A stretch of DNA of 64,000 nt from NCBI GenBank assembly GCA_910583845.1, contig CAJUAB010000007.1, forward strand, positions 106,151 through 170,150. Direction: 5' to 3'. Position 1 is the stretch's first letter. Each line of letters begins with the position of its first letter. This document shows positions 1 through 9,097 of this stretch, in pieces. The position numbers and the translations under genes are program-made. Under the pieces are notes generated by a model. The model did not search any database. It was not told where the DNA came from and worked only from the letters and a program-made list of their open reading frames with translations. This DNA comes from an uncultured Acetatifactor sp. Lineage in GTDB: Bacteria > Bacillota > Clostridia > Lachnospirales > Lachnospiraceae.

Positions 1-1949
1 TGACAGTGCCGATTCTGACCATGAGAATCATGGCGGAGGAGAGACGCAGCAAAACCGATCAGCTGATTCTGACTGCCCCTATAACAGTGGGAAAAATCGT
101 TATGGGCAAGTTTCTGGCGCTGCTGACGATTCTGGCCGTGCCCACAGGGATCAGCGCCATCTACCCGCTGATTCTGACAAGATTCGGCAATGTGCCGCTG
201 GGGGAAAGCTACCTTGCCATACTGGCCTTTTTCCTGTACGGCATGGTCTGTATCGCCATCGGTATACTGGTGTCATCGCTGACGGAAAGTCAGGTAATCG
301 CGGCGGTTCTCGGTTTTGTGCTGCTGTTTTTGGGCTACATGATGCCTTCTCTGTGTACGTTGATCTCATCCACGGGCAATGTGTTGACACAGATCCTGAG
401 TCTGTACGATCTGAGCACACCGTTTGTGCTGATGCTCAACGGTACGCTGGATGTGAGTTCCGTGGTATATTACCTGTCCCTGACGGCGCTGGCCCTGTTT
501 CTGACCACGCAGTCCATTCAGAAGAGGCGTTACAGTGTATCCGTGAAAGCCTTTAAAACCGGCGCGTACAGCACGGGCATGATCGTGGCGGCCGTGGCGG
601 TGGCCATTGTGCTGAACATGGTGGTGGGCCAGCTGCCGGGGACCTGGAAATCGCTGGACCTCACTGGCAATAAGCTGTATTCTCTTTCGGACCAGACCAA
701 AGAATATCTGAAGGGAATGAACGAGGATGTGACCATCTACGTGCTGGTCAATGAGGACAACGAGGACACGGTGCTGGGACAGACTCTGGACCGCTATGAG
801 GATCTTTCCCCCCATATTAAAGTGCAGTACGTGGACCCCATACAGAATCCCCGGTTTCACACGCAGTATACCTCCGGCAGCGTCAGCACCAACAGCCTGA
901 TTGTTGTCAGCGCCAAGCGCAGCAAGGTCATTGACGCCAACGAAGTGTATGTCACAAGCTATGATTATGACGGGTACAATTACAGTTCCTCCGTTACCGG
1001 TTACGACGGGGAGGGGCAGATTACCAGCGCGCTGGACTATGTGCTCAGTGATGACATCCCCCTGGTCTATATGACGGAAGGACATGGGGAACAGAGCCTG
1101 AGCTCCTCCTTCCGGAACAGTCTGGAGAAGGAGAATGTAGAATATGAAACCATCAATCTGATGGATTACGAGACTGTGCCGGAGACGGCGGCGGCGCTGG
1201 TGATCAACGGGCCTGCCGGCGACCTTTCCGAGGATGACAGAAATAAGGTGACCGCTTATCTGGACAGAGGCGGCAAGGTGATTCTGGTGTTGGGCTATCA
1301 GGAGGTGGAAACCCCCAATCTGGATGAGCTGCTGGCTTACATGAATCTGCGCGTCGAGGACGGTCTTGTGGCCGAGGAGGATGAGGAGAATTATTATCAG
1401 GTTCCCTTTTACCTTCTGCCCACTGTGTCCTCCAACACCTATACTGCGGGGATTTACGGCAGCTACTATATTTTTGCCCCCTACAGTCAGGGGATTCTGG
1501 TTCCCGGGGAGGAAGAGAGCGGGGACATTCGCTATGACGCGTTCCTGGAGACCTCTTCCAGCGCTTACGCCATGCAGAATTTTACCAGCGCCACGGAATA
1601 CGGCAGGCAGGAGGGAGACCCGCAGGGACCTTTTGCCCTGGGCGTGGAGGCGGTGAAGACGCTGGAAGAGGGGGAAGCCACCATGGTGGTATACTCCAGC
1701 GACCAGATCTTTACGGACAGCGCCAGCCTGATGGTGGGCGGTGCCAATCAGATGCTGTTTACCAATACGGTGAGCCAGTTTGTGGATCATGAGACGACGG
1801 TTTCTGTCCCCGCAAAAGACTATGAGGTATCCACATTGCTGCTCAGTCAGAAAGACGCGTTGACATTGGGGCTGATTACCATGATTGTACTGCCTGTGGG
1901 CAGTCTGGCGGCAGGCTTCGTAATCTGGTTCCGGCGCCGGAGAAAATAG
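1..1949 (+). CDS. ABC-2 permease fused to GldG-like auxiliary domain (5' partial)
   Basis: The frame is open to the left edge, and the first visible residues (LTMRIMAEERRSKTDQLIL) are an internal ABC-2 permease motif, so the start lies outside the window. Several hydrophobic helices fill about residues 35-170 of the visible part. After another helix near residue 195 comes a large domain of the GldG/ABC_transp_aux type, beginning around the SLDLTGNKLYSLSDQT motif. A last helix and a basic RRRRK tail close the protein. In the family such fusions are the membrane part of exporter-like ABC systems related to gliding-motility GldF/GldG, with substrate usually unknown. The next gene encodes a DUF4340-like protein, a usual partner. 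The ATPase gene is expected just upstream but cannot be seen. Confidence 0.85.
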   Translation, partial: TVPILTMRIMAEERRSKTDQLILTAPITVGKIVMGKFLALLTILAVPTGISAIYPLILTRFGNVPLGESYLAILAFFLYGMVCIAIGILVSSLTESQVIAAVLGFVLLFLGYMMPSLCTLISSTGNVLTQILSLYDLSTPFVLMLNGTLDVSSVVYYLSLTALALFLTTQSIQKRRYSVSVKAFKTGAYSTGMIVAAVAVAIVLNMVVGQLPGTWKSLDLTGNKLYSLSDQTKEYLKGMNEDVTIYVLVNEDNEDTVLGQTLDRYEDLSPHIKVQYVDPIQNPRFHTQYTSGSVSTNSLIVVSAKRSKVIDANEVYVTSYDYDGYNYSSSVTGYDGEGQITSALDYVLSDDIPLVYMTEGHGEQSLSSSFRNSLEKENVEYETINLMDYETVPETAAALVINGPAGDLSEDDRNKVTAYLDRGGKVILVLGYQEVETPNLDELLAYMNLRVEDGLVAEEDEENYYQVPFYLLPTVSSNTYTAGIYGSYYIFAPYSQGILVPGEEESGDIRYDAFLETSSSAYAMQNFTSATEYGRQEGDPQGPFALGVEAVKTLEEGEATMVVYSSDQIFTDSASLMVGGANQMLFTNTVSQFVDHETTVSVPAKDYEVSTLLLSQKDALTLGLITMIVLPVGSLAAGFVIWFRRRRK

Positions 1950-1990
1950 GTATGACAGGACAGGCAGATTTGATAAGGAAATGGTGATTC

Positions 1991-2695
1991 ATGAAAAGAC
2001 AAGGCAGAAATTTTATTATACTGGTGGCTGTACTGGCCGTGCTGGCGGCGGGATATCTCCTTCTGTCCAGGTACAACAGAGACCGCCGGGAACAGGAGAC
2101 GGACCAGGTGGACGGCGAAGTGCTGCTGGAAATGGACAAAGAGGATATTCTCCGTTTCAGCTATGTATACGATGGGGAGACTTATGTGTTTGAAAAGACA
2201 GAAGTAACGGTGGAACCCCAGGAGAGCGAGGACGCGGCTCCGTCAGGAGGAGAAACGGAAGCAGCCGGAGAAACGCAAGCTGGCAGCGGAACGGAAACGG
2301 ACGCGGAAACAGGGGACGGATCAGGGACCGGCAGCGAATCGGAGCCCATAGTGGAGAGCCGCTGGGTGTATGCGGCAGACCCCTCGCTGAACCTGATGCA
2401 GAGCCGTATCAATGCCATGGCAAACAAATTCACCCGGGTCATAGCCAAACAAATCATAACAGATGTTACAGATCTGTCGCAATATGGCCTGGAGGAGCCC
2501 TGCAATGTGGTTCGCTGTGAGTCCGTGCAGGGAAGCTATACGTACAATGTGGGGGATTACAATTCTGTGGGCAGCGTGTATTATATTTGCGAGCCGGGCT
2601 CCGACACAGTGTATGCCGTGACCACATCCTTCTCATCGGGCATGGACTACAGCCTGGAGGAACTGCTGGAGCAGGAGAGCGGCGAGGCGCAGTAA
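1991..2695 (+). CDS. Membrane-anchored DUF4340-like protein, partner of the ABC/GldG permease
   Basis: This 234-residue protein has an N-terminal helix (about residues 9-26) followed by an outside domain, which fits an anchored extracytoplasmic protein. An acidic low-complexity linker rich in E, G, S and T lies at about residues 75-115. The beginning (EDILRFSYVYDGETYVFEK) looks like the DUF4340 fold, which is commonly encoded beside GldG-type ABC genes. It follows the permease gene by 41 bp and is probably in the same operon. A possible ribosome site AAGGAA lies about 10 nt before the ATG. The protein is shorter than usual DUF4340 proteins. The biochemical role is unknown. Confidence 0.7.
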   Translation: MKRQGRNFIILVAVLAVLAAGYLLLSRYNRDRREQETDQVDGEVLLEMDKEDILRFSYVYDGETYVFEKTEVTVEPQESEDAAPSGGETEAAGETQAGSGTETDAETGDGSGTGSESEPIVESRWVYAADPSLNLMQSRINAMANKFTRVIAKQIITDVTDLSQYGLEEPCNVVRCESVQGSYTYNVGDYNSVGSVYYICEPGSDTVYAVTTSFSSGMDYSLEELLEQESGEAQ

Positions 2696-2750
2696 GGAAT
2701 CGCGGCAGACAATATGCGGACAAACCCCGCTGAAAAACCAGATCCCACAG

Positions 2751-2808
2751 GGGGCTGTGACGAGAGAATCTTCGCAGAGCGGAGATACAATTGTCACAGC
2801 CCTCTTTC
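2751..2808 (+). terminator. Possible terminator after the ABC/GldG operon
   Basis: GGGGCTGTGAC at 2751-2761 pairs perfectly with GTCACAGCCCC-like sequence at 2793-2803, followed by a short pyrimidine run CTCTTTCCT. The loop is long, about 31 nt, so this may be a weak terminator or a structured 3' end. Confidence 0.45.
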
Positions 2809-2830
2809 CTGCTCCAGAGGCAAAAAAGCA

Positions 2831-2859
2831 TATACGAATCTGTAAAGTTATGCTATAAT
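2831..2859 (+). promoter_or_regulatory. Extended -10 promoter for the GspE-like gene
   Basis: TATAAT at 2854-2859 is preceded by TGC (extended -10). The -35 position (TATACG, 2831-2836, 17-bp spacer) is poor, as is usual for extended -10 promoters. The start codon is 56 bp downstream. Confidence 0.5.
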
Positions 2860-2914
2860 ATACAGCAGAAACGGCGATTTTTTTGATGATTCCGGGAAGC
2901 GTGAGGACTGACTT

Positions 2915-4603
2915 ATGGATTATAACAGAAAAAAACTGCGTCTGGGTGATGTGCTGGTCAACAGCAAAGCGATATCCAACACACAATTGCTGCAGGCATT
3001 GGATTTGCAGAAGGGAAGCGGTAAGAAGCTGGGAGAGGTGCTTGTCGAGGAAGGCATCGTGACGGAAGAACAGATTGCCATGGCGCTTAGCACCCAGTTG
3101 CATATAGAGTTGATTGATCTGACCACCATTGCGGTCAGCCAGGATATACTGAACCTGATTCCCGTCAATGTCCTGAAGAAAAATAAGATTTTCCCCATTG
3201 AATACGCGGACAGCATGAATGTTCTGCGCGTGGCCATGGCGGACCCCATGGACATGTATGCCCAGGACGATATCTCCATTATCACCAACTGCCAGGTGGA
3301 GCCCGCTGTGACCACCACCCGTAATATCATGCTGGCCATCGACAAATACTATGGGCAGGACGAAGTGACTACGGCGCTGGAAGCCTATGCCAAGGAGAAG
3401 AACCTGAATGTGGAGGAAGTGGATGCCGCGGAGGAGGACATCAACAGTTCCCCCATTGTTATGCTGGTCAAGGAAATGATTGACAAGGCTGTGCGTCAGA
3501 GAGCCTCCGATATTCATATCGAGCCCACAGAGCGAAAGGTCCGGGTCCGTTACCGCATTGACGGCGCTCTTTATGAGAAGGCAAAGTATGATATCAATGT
3601 GCTGGGGGCCATGGTGGCCCGCATCAAGATTATCGGTGGCATGGACATCGCGGAGAAGAGAAAGCCTCAGGACGGTCGTATCACGCAGGTGGTGGACCGG
3701 ATGGAGTATGATATCCGGGTATCTGTGCTGCCCACGGTATATGGCGAAAAGGTCGTTATGCGTCTGACTTCCAAGACGGGACTGACCAAGGAAAAGAGCC
3801 AGCTGGGGTTAAAGCCCCGGGAGATGGAACAGTTTGACTATATATTGCGCAATCCCCACGGTATTCTGCTGGTGACGGGGCCTACCGGAAGCGGAAAGTC
3901 CACCACTCTGTATACCGCACTCAGCGAACTGAACAGGGAAGATGTCAATATTATCACCGTCGAAGATCCTGTGGAGGCCAATATCGACGGCATCAACCAG
4001 GTACAGGTGAATCCCAAGGCGGAGCTGACCTTCGCTACGGCGCTGCGCTCCATTCTGCGTCAGGACCCGGACATTATTATGATCGGTGAGATCCGTGACC
4101 GGGAGACGGCCAGTATTGCAGTACAGGCCTCCATCACCGGTCATCTGGTGGTGAGTACGCTGCATACCAACTCCTCCGCCAGCACCATTACCCGCCTGGA
4201 AGATATGGGGATAGAATCCTATCTGATCGCGGATTCTGTCATCGGCGTTATTGCCCAGCGTCTGGTGCGCCGCCTGTGCCCGGAATGCAAGAAGCCCAGG
4301 CTGGCCACGGCGGATGAGAAGGAACTGATGGGCCGCGGTCCGGAGGAGGATGTGACCATCTACGAGCCCTGCGGGTGCAGCAAATGTGAGAACACCGGCT
4401 ACAAAGGCCGTATCGGCGTCTATGAGATCATGAAGATGTCGCCTGCGCTGAAAACCATTATCAGTAAGCGCCGGGGGGCGGATGCCATCAGGGAACAGGC
4501 TCTGCGGGAGGGCATGTACACCCTGCGCATGAGCGCCACGGAGTATGTGCTGGAGGGCATCACTTCCATTGACGAGATGGTGAAGGTTTCCTTTGACAAC
4601 TGA
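2915..4603 (+). CDS. GspE/PilB-family secretion or pilus assembly ATPase
   Basis: The 562-residue protein has the full family layout. An MshEN-type N-domain (about residues 5-150, repeating LGEVLVEEGIVTEEQI-like segments) is followed by the N2 region and a RecA-like ATPase with Walker A GPTGSGKST at 322-330. An Asp box and Walker B region (DPDIIMIGEIRDRETA) and a zinc-binding cysteine set (C455-x2-C458 and C488-x2-C491) complete it. Members power type IV pilus or type II secretion assembly from the cytoplasmic face. No pilC, pilin or prepilin peptidase gene follows, so it is an orphan within this window; partners may be elsewhere. It has its own extended -10 promoter. Confidence 0.93.
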   Translation: MDYNRKKLRLGDVLVNSKAISNTQLLQALDLQKGSGKKLGEVLVEEGIVTEEQIAMALSTQLHIELIDLTTIAVSQDILNLIPVNVLKKNKIFPIEYADSMNVLRVAMADPMDMYAQDDISIITNCQVEPAVTTTRNIMLAIDKYYGQDEVTTALEAYAKEKNLNVEEVDAAEEDINSSPIVMLVKEMIDKAVRQRASDIHIEPTERKVRVRYRIDGALYEKAKYDINVLGAMVARIKIIGGMDIAEKRKPQDGRITQVVDRMEYDIRVSVLPTVYGEKVVMRLTSKTGLTKEKSQLGLKPREMEQFDYILRNPHGILLVTGPTGSGKSTTLYTALSELNREDVNIITVEDPVEANIDGINQVQVNPKAELTFATALRSILRQDPDIIMIGEIRDRETASIAVQASITGHLVVSTLHTNSSASTITRLEDMGIESYLIADSVIGVIAQRLVRRLCPECKKPRLATADEKELMGRGPEEDVTIYEPCGCSKCENTGYKGRIGVYEIMKMSPALKTIISKRRGADAIREQALREGMYTLRMSATEYVLEGITSIDEMVKVSFDN

Positions 4604-4644
4604 TCTTATGGAGGCTTGCGTGGCCGAAAGATCCAGGGGGTGCG

Positions 4645-6345
4645 ATGATGAAAAAGGCATTGCCAATCGGAGTAGATAATTTTGAAGAAGTGATAGCGGA
4701 AGGTTACTGTTATGTAGATAAAACCATGTTGATTAAAGAATTGCTGGACTTAAAGGGCAAAGTAAACCTGTTTACCCGGCCCAGGCGTTTTGGCAAGACA
4801 TTGAATCTCAGTATGCTCCGGTATTTTTTTGAAGATACAGAGGATAAAGAGAAAAATGCCCGGAACAGGAGGCTCTTTCACGGCCTGAAGATTATGGAGG
4901 CCGGGGAGGAATATGTGCGGCAGATGGGGATGTACCCGGTGATCAATCTGAATCTGAAATCTGCCAAGCAGCCTTCTTTTTCATCTGCGTATGCCAAGAT
5001 CCGGCAGGAGATCGCGGAGGAATTCAAGAGGCATTACTATGTGCTGGAGAGCGACAGCGTAGATCCGGAGGATAAAAACCTGTTTCAGAAAATCGCGTCC
5101 GGAGAAGGGGATTATGATCATTACTCCGGAGCTCTGAAATTTCTGAGCAAATGTCTCTGTCAGGCCACGGGGAAAAAGACCGTCATTTTGATGGACGAGT
5201 ACGATGTGCCCCTGGAGAACGCATATTTTAAAGGTTTCTATGAGAACATGGTGGATTTTATCCGTTCGCTTTTCGAGTCGGCGCTGAAAACCAATGATTA
5301 TTTACAGTTTGCCGTTATAACCGGATGTCTCAGAATCTCCAGAGAAAGCATTTTCACGGGACTGAACCATTTGAGGATCACTTCGGTGCTGGATGAGAGA
5401 TACAGCGAGCACTTTGGATTTACAGAACCGGAAGTACTGCAGATGATGACGGATTATGGTGTGGAAAGACGCTTTGGGACCATGAAAGAGTGGTATGACG
5501 GATATGTCTTTGGCAATACGGAGGTCTATAATCCATGGAGCGTCATCAATTATCTGTATGATCTGTGCGCGAATGTTGATTCTTTTCCCCGTCCGTATTG
5601 GATTAACACCAGTTCCAACAATATTGTCAAAGATATGATCCGCAGGGCTGACAGAGAGACGAAAGGACAGATTGAGACTCTTTTGGGCGGGGGAACCCTG
5701 GATATGCAGGTGCATGAGGAAGTTACTTATGAGGATATGCGCGGCAAGGGCGAGAATCTGTGGAATTTTCTCTATTTTACCGGGTATCTGACGAAAGAGG
5801 AGATCTATTTCAAGGACAAATATATCATGCTCAAGGTCCGCATCCCCAATACGGAGATCACCACAATCTATGAAAATACCATTATGGACTGGATGAATGA
5901 GCGGATTGGGAAGGAGGATTTCCGGGATTTTTACAGCGCCATGGAGCAGGGAGACGCTGCCAAAATGGCAGAGATTCTCAGCGGCCAGCTGTTTTCCACC
6001 ATCAGCTTTTACGACAGCGCGGAGAATTTTTATCACGGGTTTCTTGCCGGAATCTTAAGCCAGAGTGAGAAATATCTGGTAAAATCCAACCGGGAGGCGG
6101 GCGGGGGACGGGCCGATATTATGGTGAAGAGCCCCTCTCTGCGGGGCAGAGCCTTTGTTCTGGAGGTAAAGATTTCAGACAGTATCAACGAACTGGAAGC
6201 CGACGCGGAGAGAGCGCTTGAGCAGGTGTATGAGAAAAAGTATATGGATGAACTCTATGCGGAAGGGTATAAAAAAGTCGGCTGCTATGGAATTTCCTTT
6301 TATCGCAAGGACTGTGAAGTCAGATATGGAATCCAGCGCGTGTAG
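4645..6345 (+). CDS. AAA-ATPase-like / PD-(D/E)XK nuclease family protein
   Basis: The 566-residue protein opens with the sequence typical of the AAA-ATPase_like family (PIGVDNFEEVIAEGYCYVDK, then RPRRFGKTLNLSML as the P-loop region). An acidic block (VILMDEYDVPL) fits Walker B. The C-terminal quarter (ADIMVKSPSLRGRAFVLEVK) has the D...E-x-K pattern of the PDDEXK_9 nuclease-like domain. Families of this kind are abundant and multi-copy in gut Clostridia and Bacteroidetes and have no settled function; mobile-element or defence links have been suggested. It begins 41 bp after the GspE-like gene. Codon use is somewhat AT-richer than its neighbour, which agrees with an accessory gene. Confidence 0.85.
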   Translation: MMKKALPIGVDNFEEVIAEGYCYVDKTMLIKELLDLKGKVNLFTRPRRFGKTLNLSMLRYFFEDTEDKEKNARNRRLFHGLKIMEAGEEYVRQMGMYPVINLNLKSAKQPSFSSAYAKIRQEIAEEFKRHYYVLESDSVDPEDKNLFQKIASGEGDYDHYSGALKFLSKCLCQATGKKTVILMDEYDVPLENAYFKGFYENMVDFIRSLFESALKTNDYLQFAVITGCLRISRESIFTGLNHLRITSVLDERYSEHFGFTEPEVLQMMTDYGVERRFGTMKEWYDGYVFGNTEVYNPWSVINYLYDLCANVDSFPRPYWINTSSNNIVKDMIRRADRETKGQIETLLGGGTLDMQVHEEVTYEDMRGKGENLWNFLYFTGYLTKEEIYFKDKYIMLKVRIPNTEITTIYENTIMDWMNERIGKEDFRDFYSAMEQGDAAKMAEILSGQLFSTISFYDSAENFYHGFLAGILSQSEKYLVKSNREAGGGRADIMVKSPSLRGRAFVLEVKISDSINELEADAERALEQVYEKKYMDELYAEGYKKVGCYGISFYRKDCEVRYGIQRV

Positions 6346-6373
6346 CAGACATTCTCCGGGGCGGCTTTCTGAG

Positions 6374-7090
6374 TCAGGAATGCCGCCTTGAAAAATGCAG
6401 TTCCCGCAGCCCCTCCACTTCGTCGCACACTGGTTTCAGGGTACAGCTTCGGCAATCCATGATCAGGCGGTTGAAGATCTGGTCCAGAGAATTTGTGACG
6501 GCTTCCATTCGGGCCGCCTTTTGTGCCAGCAATTCATAGGGAAAATCAGGAGCGGTGACAAACAACAGCGTTGCAGCCTGCACCTGAGGATGTTCGTGGT
6601 AGGCCTGCAGGAAAAGCTGTCCCACCCGGGCAAAATTCAGTCCGTTTTGCAGCGCCTGACGACTCACCCGCACGGGTTCCCGGTCCGCCGAGGTGGAAAT
6701 CCGCATCATAAAGCCCCGGGGATACACATGGTATCTGGTGTGTTCCATCCGCCGCAGAAATTGGTATGCCTCCTGATCGTCCTGCCAGTGCCCGTCATCC
6801 ACATGCAGAACAGTCAGCCGCGCATAGGGGGAATCCGCCTGTATCCGGGGCAGATCCGGGCCGTATAGCAGAAGCCTGTCAGAATCGGCCGGCCGGGAGG
6901 TGAAGGCCAGAGCGCTGACTGCCGGCAGTCCGCCGCCTCCCAGCTCATAAGCCATATCTCTCCGGAAGATCAGCTTCTGCTCGGCCTCCATCTCCCAAAG
7001 CGGCCGACAGTGGGCCAGAGGCAAAGAATGGATTTCGGATGGATTCATCAGGCGGATGCATTCTTCGATCAGGTTGTCGTATATCTCCAT
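6374..7090 (-). CDS. Stand-alone protein resembling the acetyl-CoA synthase beta-subunit C-terminal domain
   Basis: I take the ATG at 7090, one base after the stop of the preceding small gene, giving 238 residues. An upstream in-frame ATG at 7150 lies inside that gene. The C-terminal part (DCRSCTLKPVCDEVEGLREL) and the middle resemble the ACS/CODH beta-subunit C-terminal family. Only one compact cysteine group is seen (C-x2-C-x5-C), fewer than the ligands needed for a complete Ni-Fe-S A-cluster, so synthase activity is doubtful. It is the last gene of a minus-strand operon with HgdB-like proteins, their activase and a CooC-like ATPase. This suggests a metal- or corrinoid-linked redox role. 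The family call is from remembered motif similarity and needs a profile search. Confidence 0.55.
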   Translation of the reverse strand: MEIYDNLIEECIRLMNPSEIHSLPLAHCRPLWEMEAEQKLIFRRDMAYELGGGGLPAVSALAFTSRPADSDRLLLYGPDLPRIQADSPYARLTVLHVDDGHWQDDQEAYQFLRRMEHTRYHVYPRGFMMRISTSADREPVRVSRQALQNGLNFARVGQLFLQAYHEHPQVQAATLLFVTAPDFPYELLAQKAARMEAVTNSLDQIFNRLIMDCRSCTLKPVCDEVEGLRELHFSRRHS

Positions 7091-7091
7091 A

Positions 7092-7283
7092 TCAATGAGC
7101 TTCTCCGTTTCCTTTTTTCTTTGCCTCCCGTTTGCGTTTCTGCCAGTCATAAAATCGGTTCATCACCGGTGTCATGGCGGCGGCCAGCTTCATATCCAGA
7201 TTGTAAAAATAGATAACCAGACTCAGAAGGAACAATACAAACAGGACCGCCAGTAAAATCAGCAATATTTTCAGAGCAATCAT
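7092..7283 (-). CDS. Small single-pass membrane protein
   Basis: About 63 residues from the ATG at 7283, which has AAGGAG 8 nt upstream; an earlier in-frame start at 7316 overlaps the activase gene and has no good ribosome site. A long hydrophobic helix (about residues 2-27, ALKILLILLAVLFVLFLL) is followed by a basic tail (QKRKREAKKKG). It sits between the activase and the ACS-like gene, one base from the latter, so the genes are surely co-transcribed. No family is recognised. It could tether the complex to the membrane, which is only inference. Confidence 0.65.
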   Translation of the reverse strand: MIALKILLILLAVLFVLFLLSLVIYFYNLDMKLAAAMTPVMNRFYDWQKRKREAKKKGNGEAH

Positions 7284-7308
7284 GCAATGGTCTCCTTGTT
7301 CATGTTTT

Positions 7309-8106
7309 TCAGACACGATTCAGCAGGCGCTGCCTGCCGTATTCCGCGGCGCCCAGGGCTCCCATAAGCTGTGGGTCAATCTCCAGGTCAATGACCTTGA
7401 TTTTCAGCACCTTCTCTATGGCATCCTTCAGTCCCGCGTTCTTGGCGCAGCCGCCGGTCAGGGCCAGACTGTCCGTGGCTCCGGCCTTCTTGGCCATGAC
7501 AAAGCAGCGCTTGGCCACGGACATCTGAATCCCGGCGGCGATTTCCTCCATGGGCTTGCCCTCGCCCACCAGGGAGATGACTTCGCTCTCGGCAAAGACC
7601 GTACACTGGGCCGTGATAGGGATCACGTTTCTGGCCGAGAGGGACAGAGCGGAAAATTCCTCCAGAGACATCTCAAAGGCGTGGGCCATGGTCTCATAGA
7701 AACGTCCCGTACCGGCTGCGCACTTGTCGTTCATGGCAAAATCCAGTACCGTGCCGTCCCGGTCAACGGCAATCCCTTTTACGTCCTGACCGCCGATGTC
7801 GATGACAGCCCGGATTTCGGGATTGACCACATGGACCCCCATGGCATGACAACTGATCTCCGAGATGTTTTCGTCCGCAAAGGGCACCTTGTTTCTGCCG
7901 TATCCTGTGCCCACCAGATAGGCCAGGTCCTCTGTCCTCTCCAGCCCGGAAACCTGTTTTACGGTTTCCTCCAGCGCGGCCTGGGCGCTGAGCACGGGAT
8001 TGATCCGGCTGCGGGTGGTCATATGGGCGGCAATACGGCCCGTCTCGTCAAGAATCACACATTTTGTATAAGTACTTCCGGCATCACAGCCGCCAAAATA
8101 TTTCAT
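7309..8106 (-). CDS. 2-hydroxyacyl-CoA dehydratase activase (HgdC/BadF-type ATPase)
   Basis: The start at 8106 is chosen because GGAGG lies 8 nt before it; the upstream extension is not conserved-looking. The 265-residue protein has the ASKHA ATPase fold with GGCDAGSTYTK at the N-terminus, DIGGQDVKG near residue 104 and the [4Fe-4S]-bridging cysteines C129 (NDKCAAGTGRF) and C168 (ITAQCTVF). These match the cysteine positions of activators such as HgdC. In the family a homodimer holds one cluster between subunits and, with ATP, passes one high-energy electron to the dehydratase. Two HgdB-like genes lie upstream in the operon and are the likely partners. Confidence 0.93.
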   Translation of the reverse strand: MKYFGGCDAGSTYTKCVILDETGRIAAHMTTRSRINPVLSAQAALEETVKQVSGLERTEDLAYLVGTGYGRNKVPFADENISEISCHAMGVHVVNPEIRAVIDIGGQDVKGIAVDRDGTVLDFAMNDKCAAGTGRFYETMAHAFEMSLEEFSALSLSARNVIPITAQCTVFAESEVISLVGEGKPMEEIAAGIQMSVAKRCFVMAKKAGATDSLALTGGCAKNAGLKDAIEKVLKIKVIDLEIDPQLMGALGAAEYGRQRLLNRV

Positions 8107-8151
8107 AGATCTGTCCTCCAGATGATTGTTTTCCCATAGGATCATGGCTCC

Positions 8152-8502
8152 TTATCCGCGCAGAATGCGTTCCATGGGCCAGCCCCTGGCCAGCTCGTCT
8201 ACCAGCTTGTCCAGATACCGGATATTTTGCATCAGCGGTTCCGGAATATCCTCCACCCGTATCCCGCAGACGGTCCCTTTGATCTGTAGACGGCAGGGAT
8301 TCATACAGGGGGCTTCCTCAAAGAAGGTTCCATAATCCACGTCTCTTTGCAGCTGCCTTTCCAGGCCCTCCCGGTCGTAACCGGTGAGCCAGAAAATCAC
8401 CTGATCCACCTCCTGCTTCGCGCGGTTTTTCTTCTCCGCCTTCTGTACCAGAAGCGGGTAAATCCTGGACAGTTTCATTCTATAGACTTTTTCATATTCC
8501 AT
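8152..8502 (-). CDS. DUF2200 family protein
   Basis: About 116 residues from the ATG at 8502, which follows AGGGGAC. The sequence (KLSRIYPLLVQKAEKKNRAK, DQVIFWLTGYDREGL, CGIRVEDIPEPLMQNIRYLD) matches the compact DUF2200 family end to end. Function is unknown; the fold is small and soluble and members are often encoded as single cytosolic proteins. Here it lies between the kinase-like gene and the activase in one operon. Whether it belongs to the redox system or merely hitchhikes is unclear. Confidence 0.85.
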   Translation of the reverse strand: MEYEKVYRMKLSRIYPLLVQKAEKKNRAKQEVDQVIFWLTGYDREGLERQLQRDVDYGTFFEEAPCMNPCRLQIKGTVCGIRVEDIPEPLMQNIRYLDKLVDELARGWPMERILRG

Positions 8503-8529
8503 GGCCGGTCCCCTTTCCATGCGTTCTTG

Positions 8530-9057
8530 TCAGCCGCCCTGTTTGTTGGGAAACAGGGCCTGAACAATCATGTCCGCGCACTGCGCCGGAGGATGCGCGC
8601 TGGTGTCAACTTTTACGCTGTAGGCAATGTCTTTTGCCATCTGCGCGTATTGCTCCTCCGATTGAGATTCATAGCGGTCTCCACGGTCGATATTTCGCTG
8701 GCGGCAGATTTCCAGGGGGCAGTATACTTCCACGATGTCCAAGGGATTATCCGCCAGAATCTCCGTCAGCTGCCGGTAGTGGGGACTGATCTCCTCCCGC
8801 TCCACCAGAATGCCGTCGATCAGAACATTTTTGCCCATGTCAGAGTAGAGTTTGGCGGTGTGATACATCAGGATGATCACCTCGCTGAGGTACTTCCAAT
8901 AATTCTGCCGCAGGTATTTATCCCCCACCATCTCCTGAAAGAGGTCATTGGCCACCACGTAAAAGAAAATATCATCGCGCTCCTGCAGGGCTTCCACAAT
9001 GGATGTTTTTCCGGAGCTGGTGACACCGTTTAAAAAGATAATACGCCCTTTTTCCAT
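8530..9057 (-). CDS. Chloramphenicol-phosphotransferase-like P-loop kinase
   Basis: The start at 9057 is supported by AAGGAG 7 nt upstream; the longer frame would overlap the previous gene. The 175-residue protein begins with a strand and Walker A (FLNGVTSSGKTS, P-loop at residues 11-18). It then has the acidic ANDLFQE and LIDGILVE blocks and an R-x-x-R lid (CRQRNIDRGDR), as in the CPT-like family. Members phosphorylate small hydroxylated substrates, and most are not resistance enzymes. The true substrate cannot be told. It lies inside the HgdB/activase operon, just after the 512-residue HgdB-like gene. Confidence 0.8.
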   Translation of the reverse strand: MEKGRIIFLNGVTSSGKTSIVEALQERDDIFFYVVANDLFQEMVGDKYLRQNYWKYLSEVIILMYHTAKLYSDMGKNVLIDGILVEREEISPHYRQLTEILADNPLDIVEVYCPLEICRQRNIDRGDRYESQSEEQYAQMAKDIAYSVKVDTSAHPPAQCADMIVQALFPNKQGG

Positions 9058-9097
9058 AGTCGTCTCCTTTTTTGTAATAGCATTCCGTGCGGATACG

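Noticed and set aside
366..1790. 474-residue minus-strand open frame
   Set aside because: Lies wholly opposite the ABC/GldG gene and shows only composition-driven openness.
7305..7320. Another MITE end (TTTTTCAGACACG)
   Set aside because: It lies in the coding end of the activase gene and lacks the rest of the element, so probably coincidence.
8530..9057. Antibiotic resistance gene (chloramphenicol kinase)
   Set aside because: Only the general P-loop kinase family is supported; placement in a redox operon argues against a resistance call.
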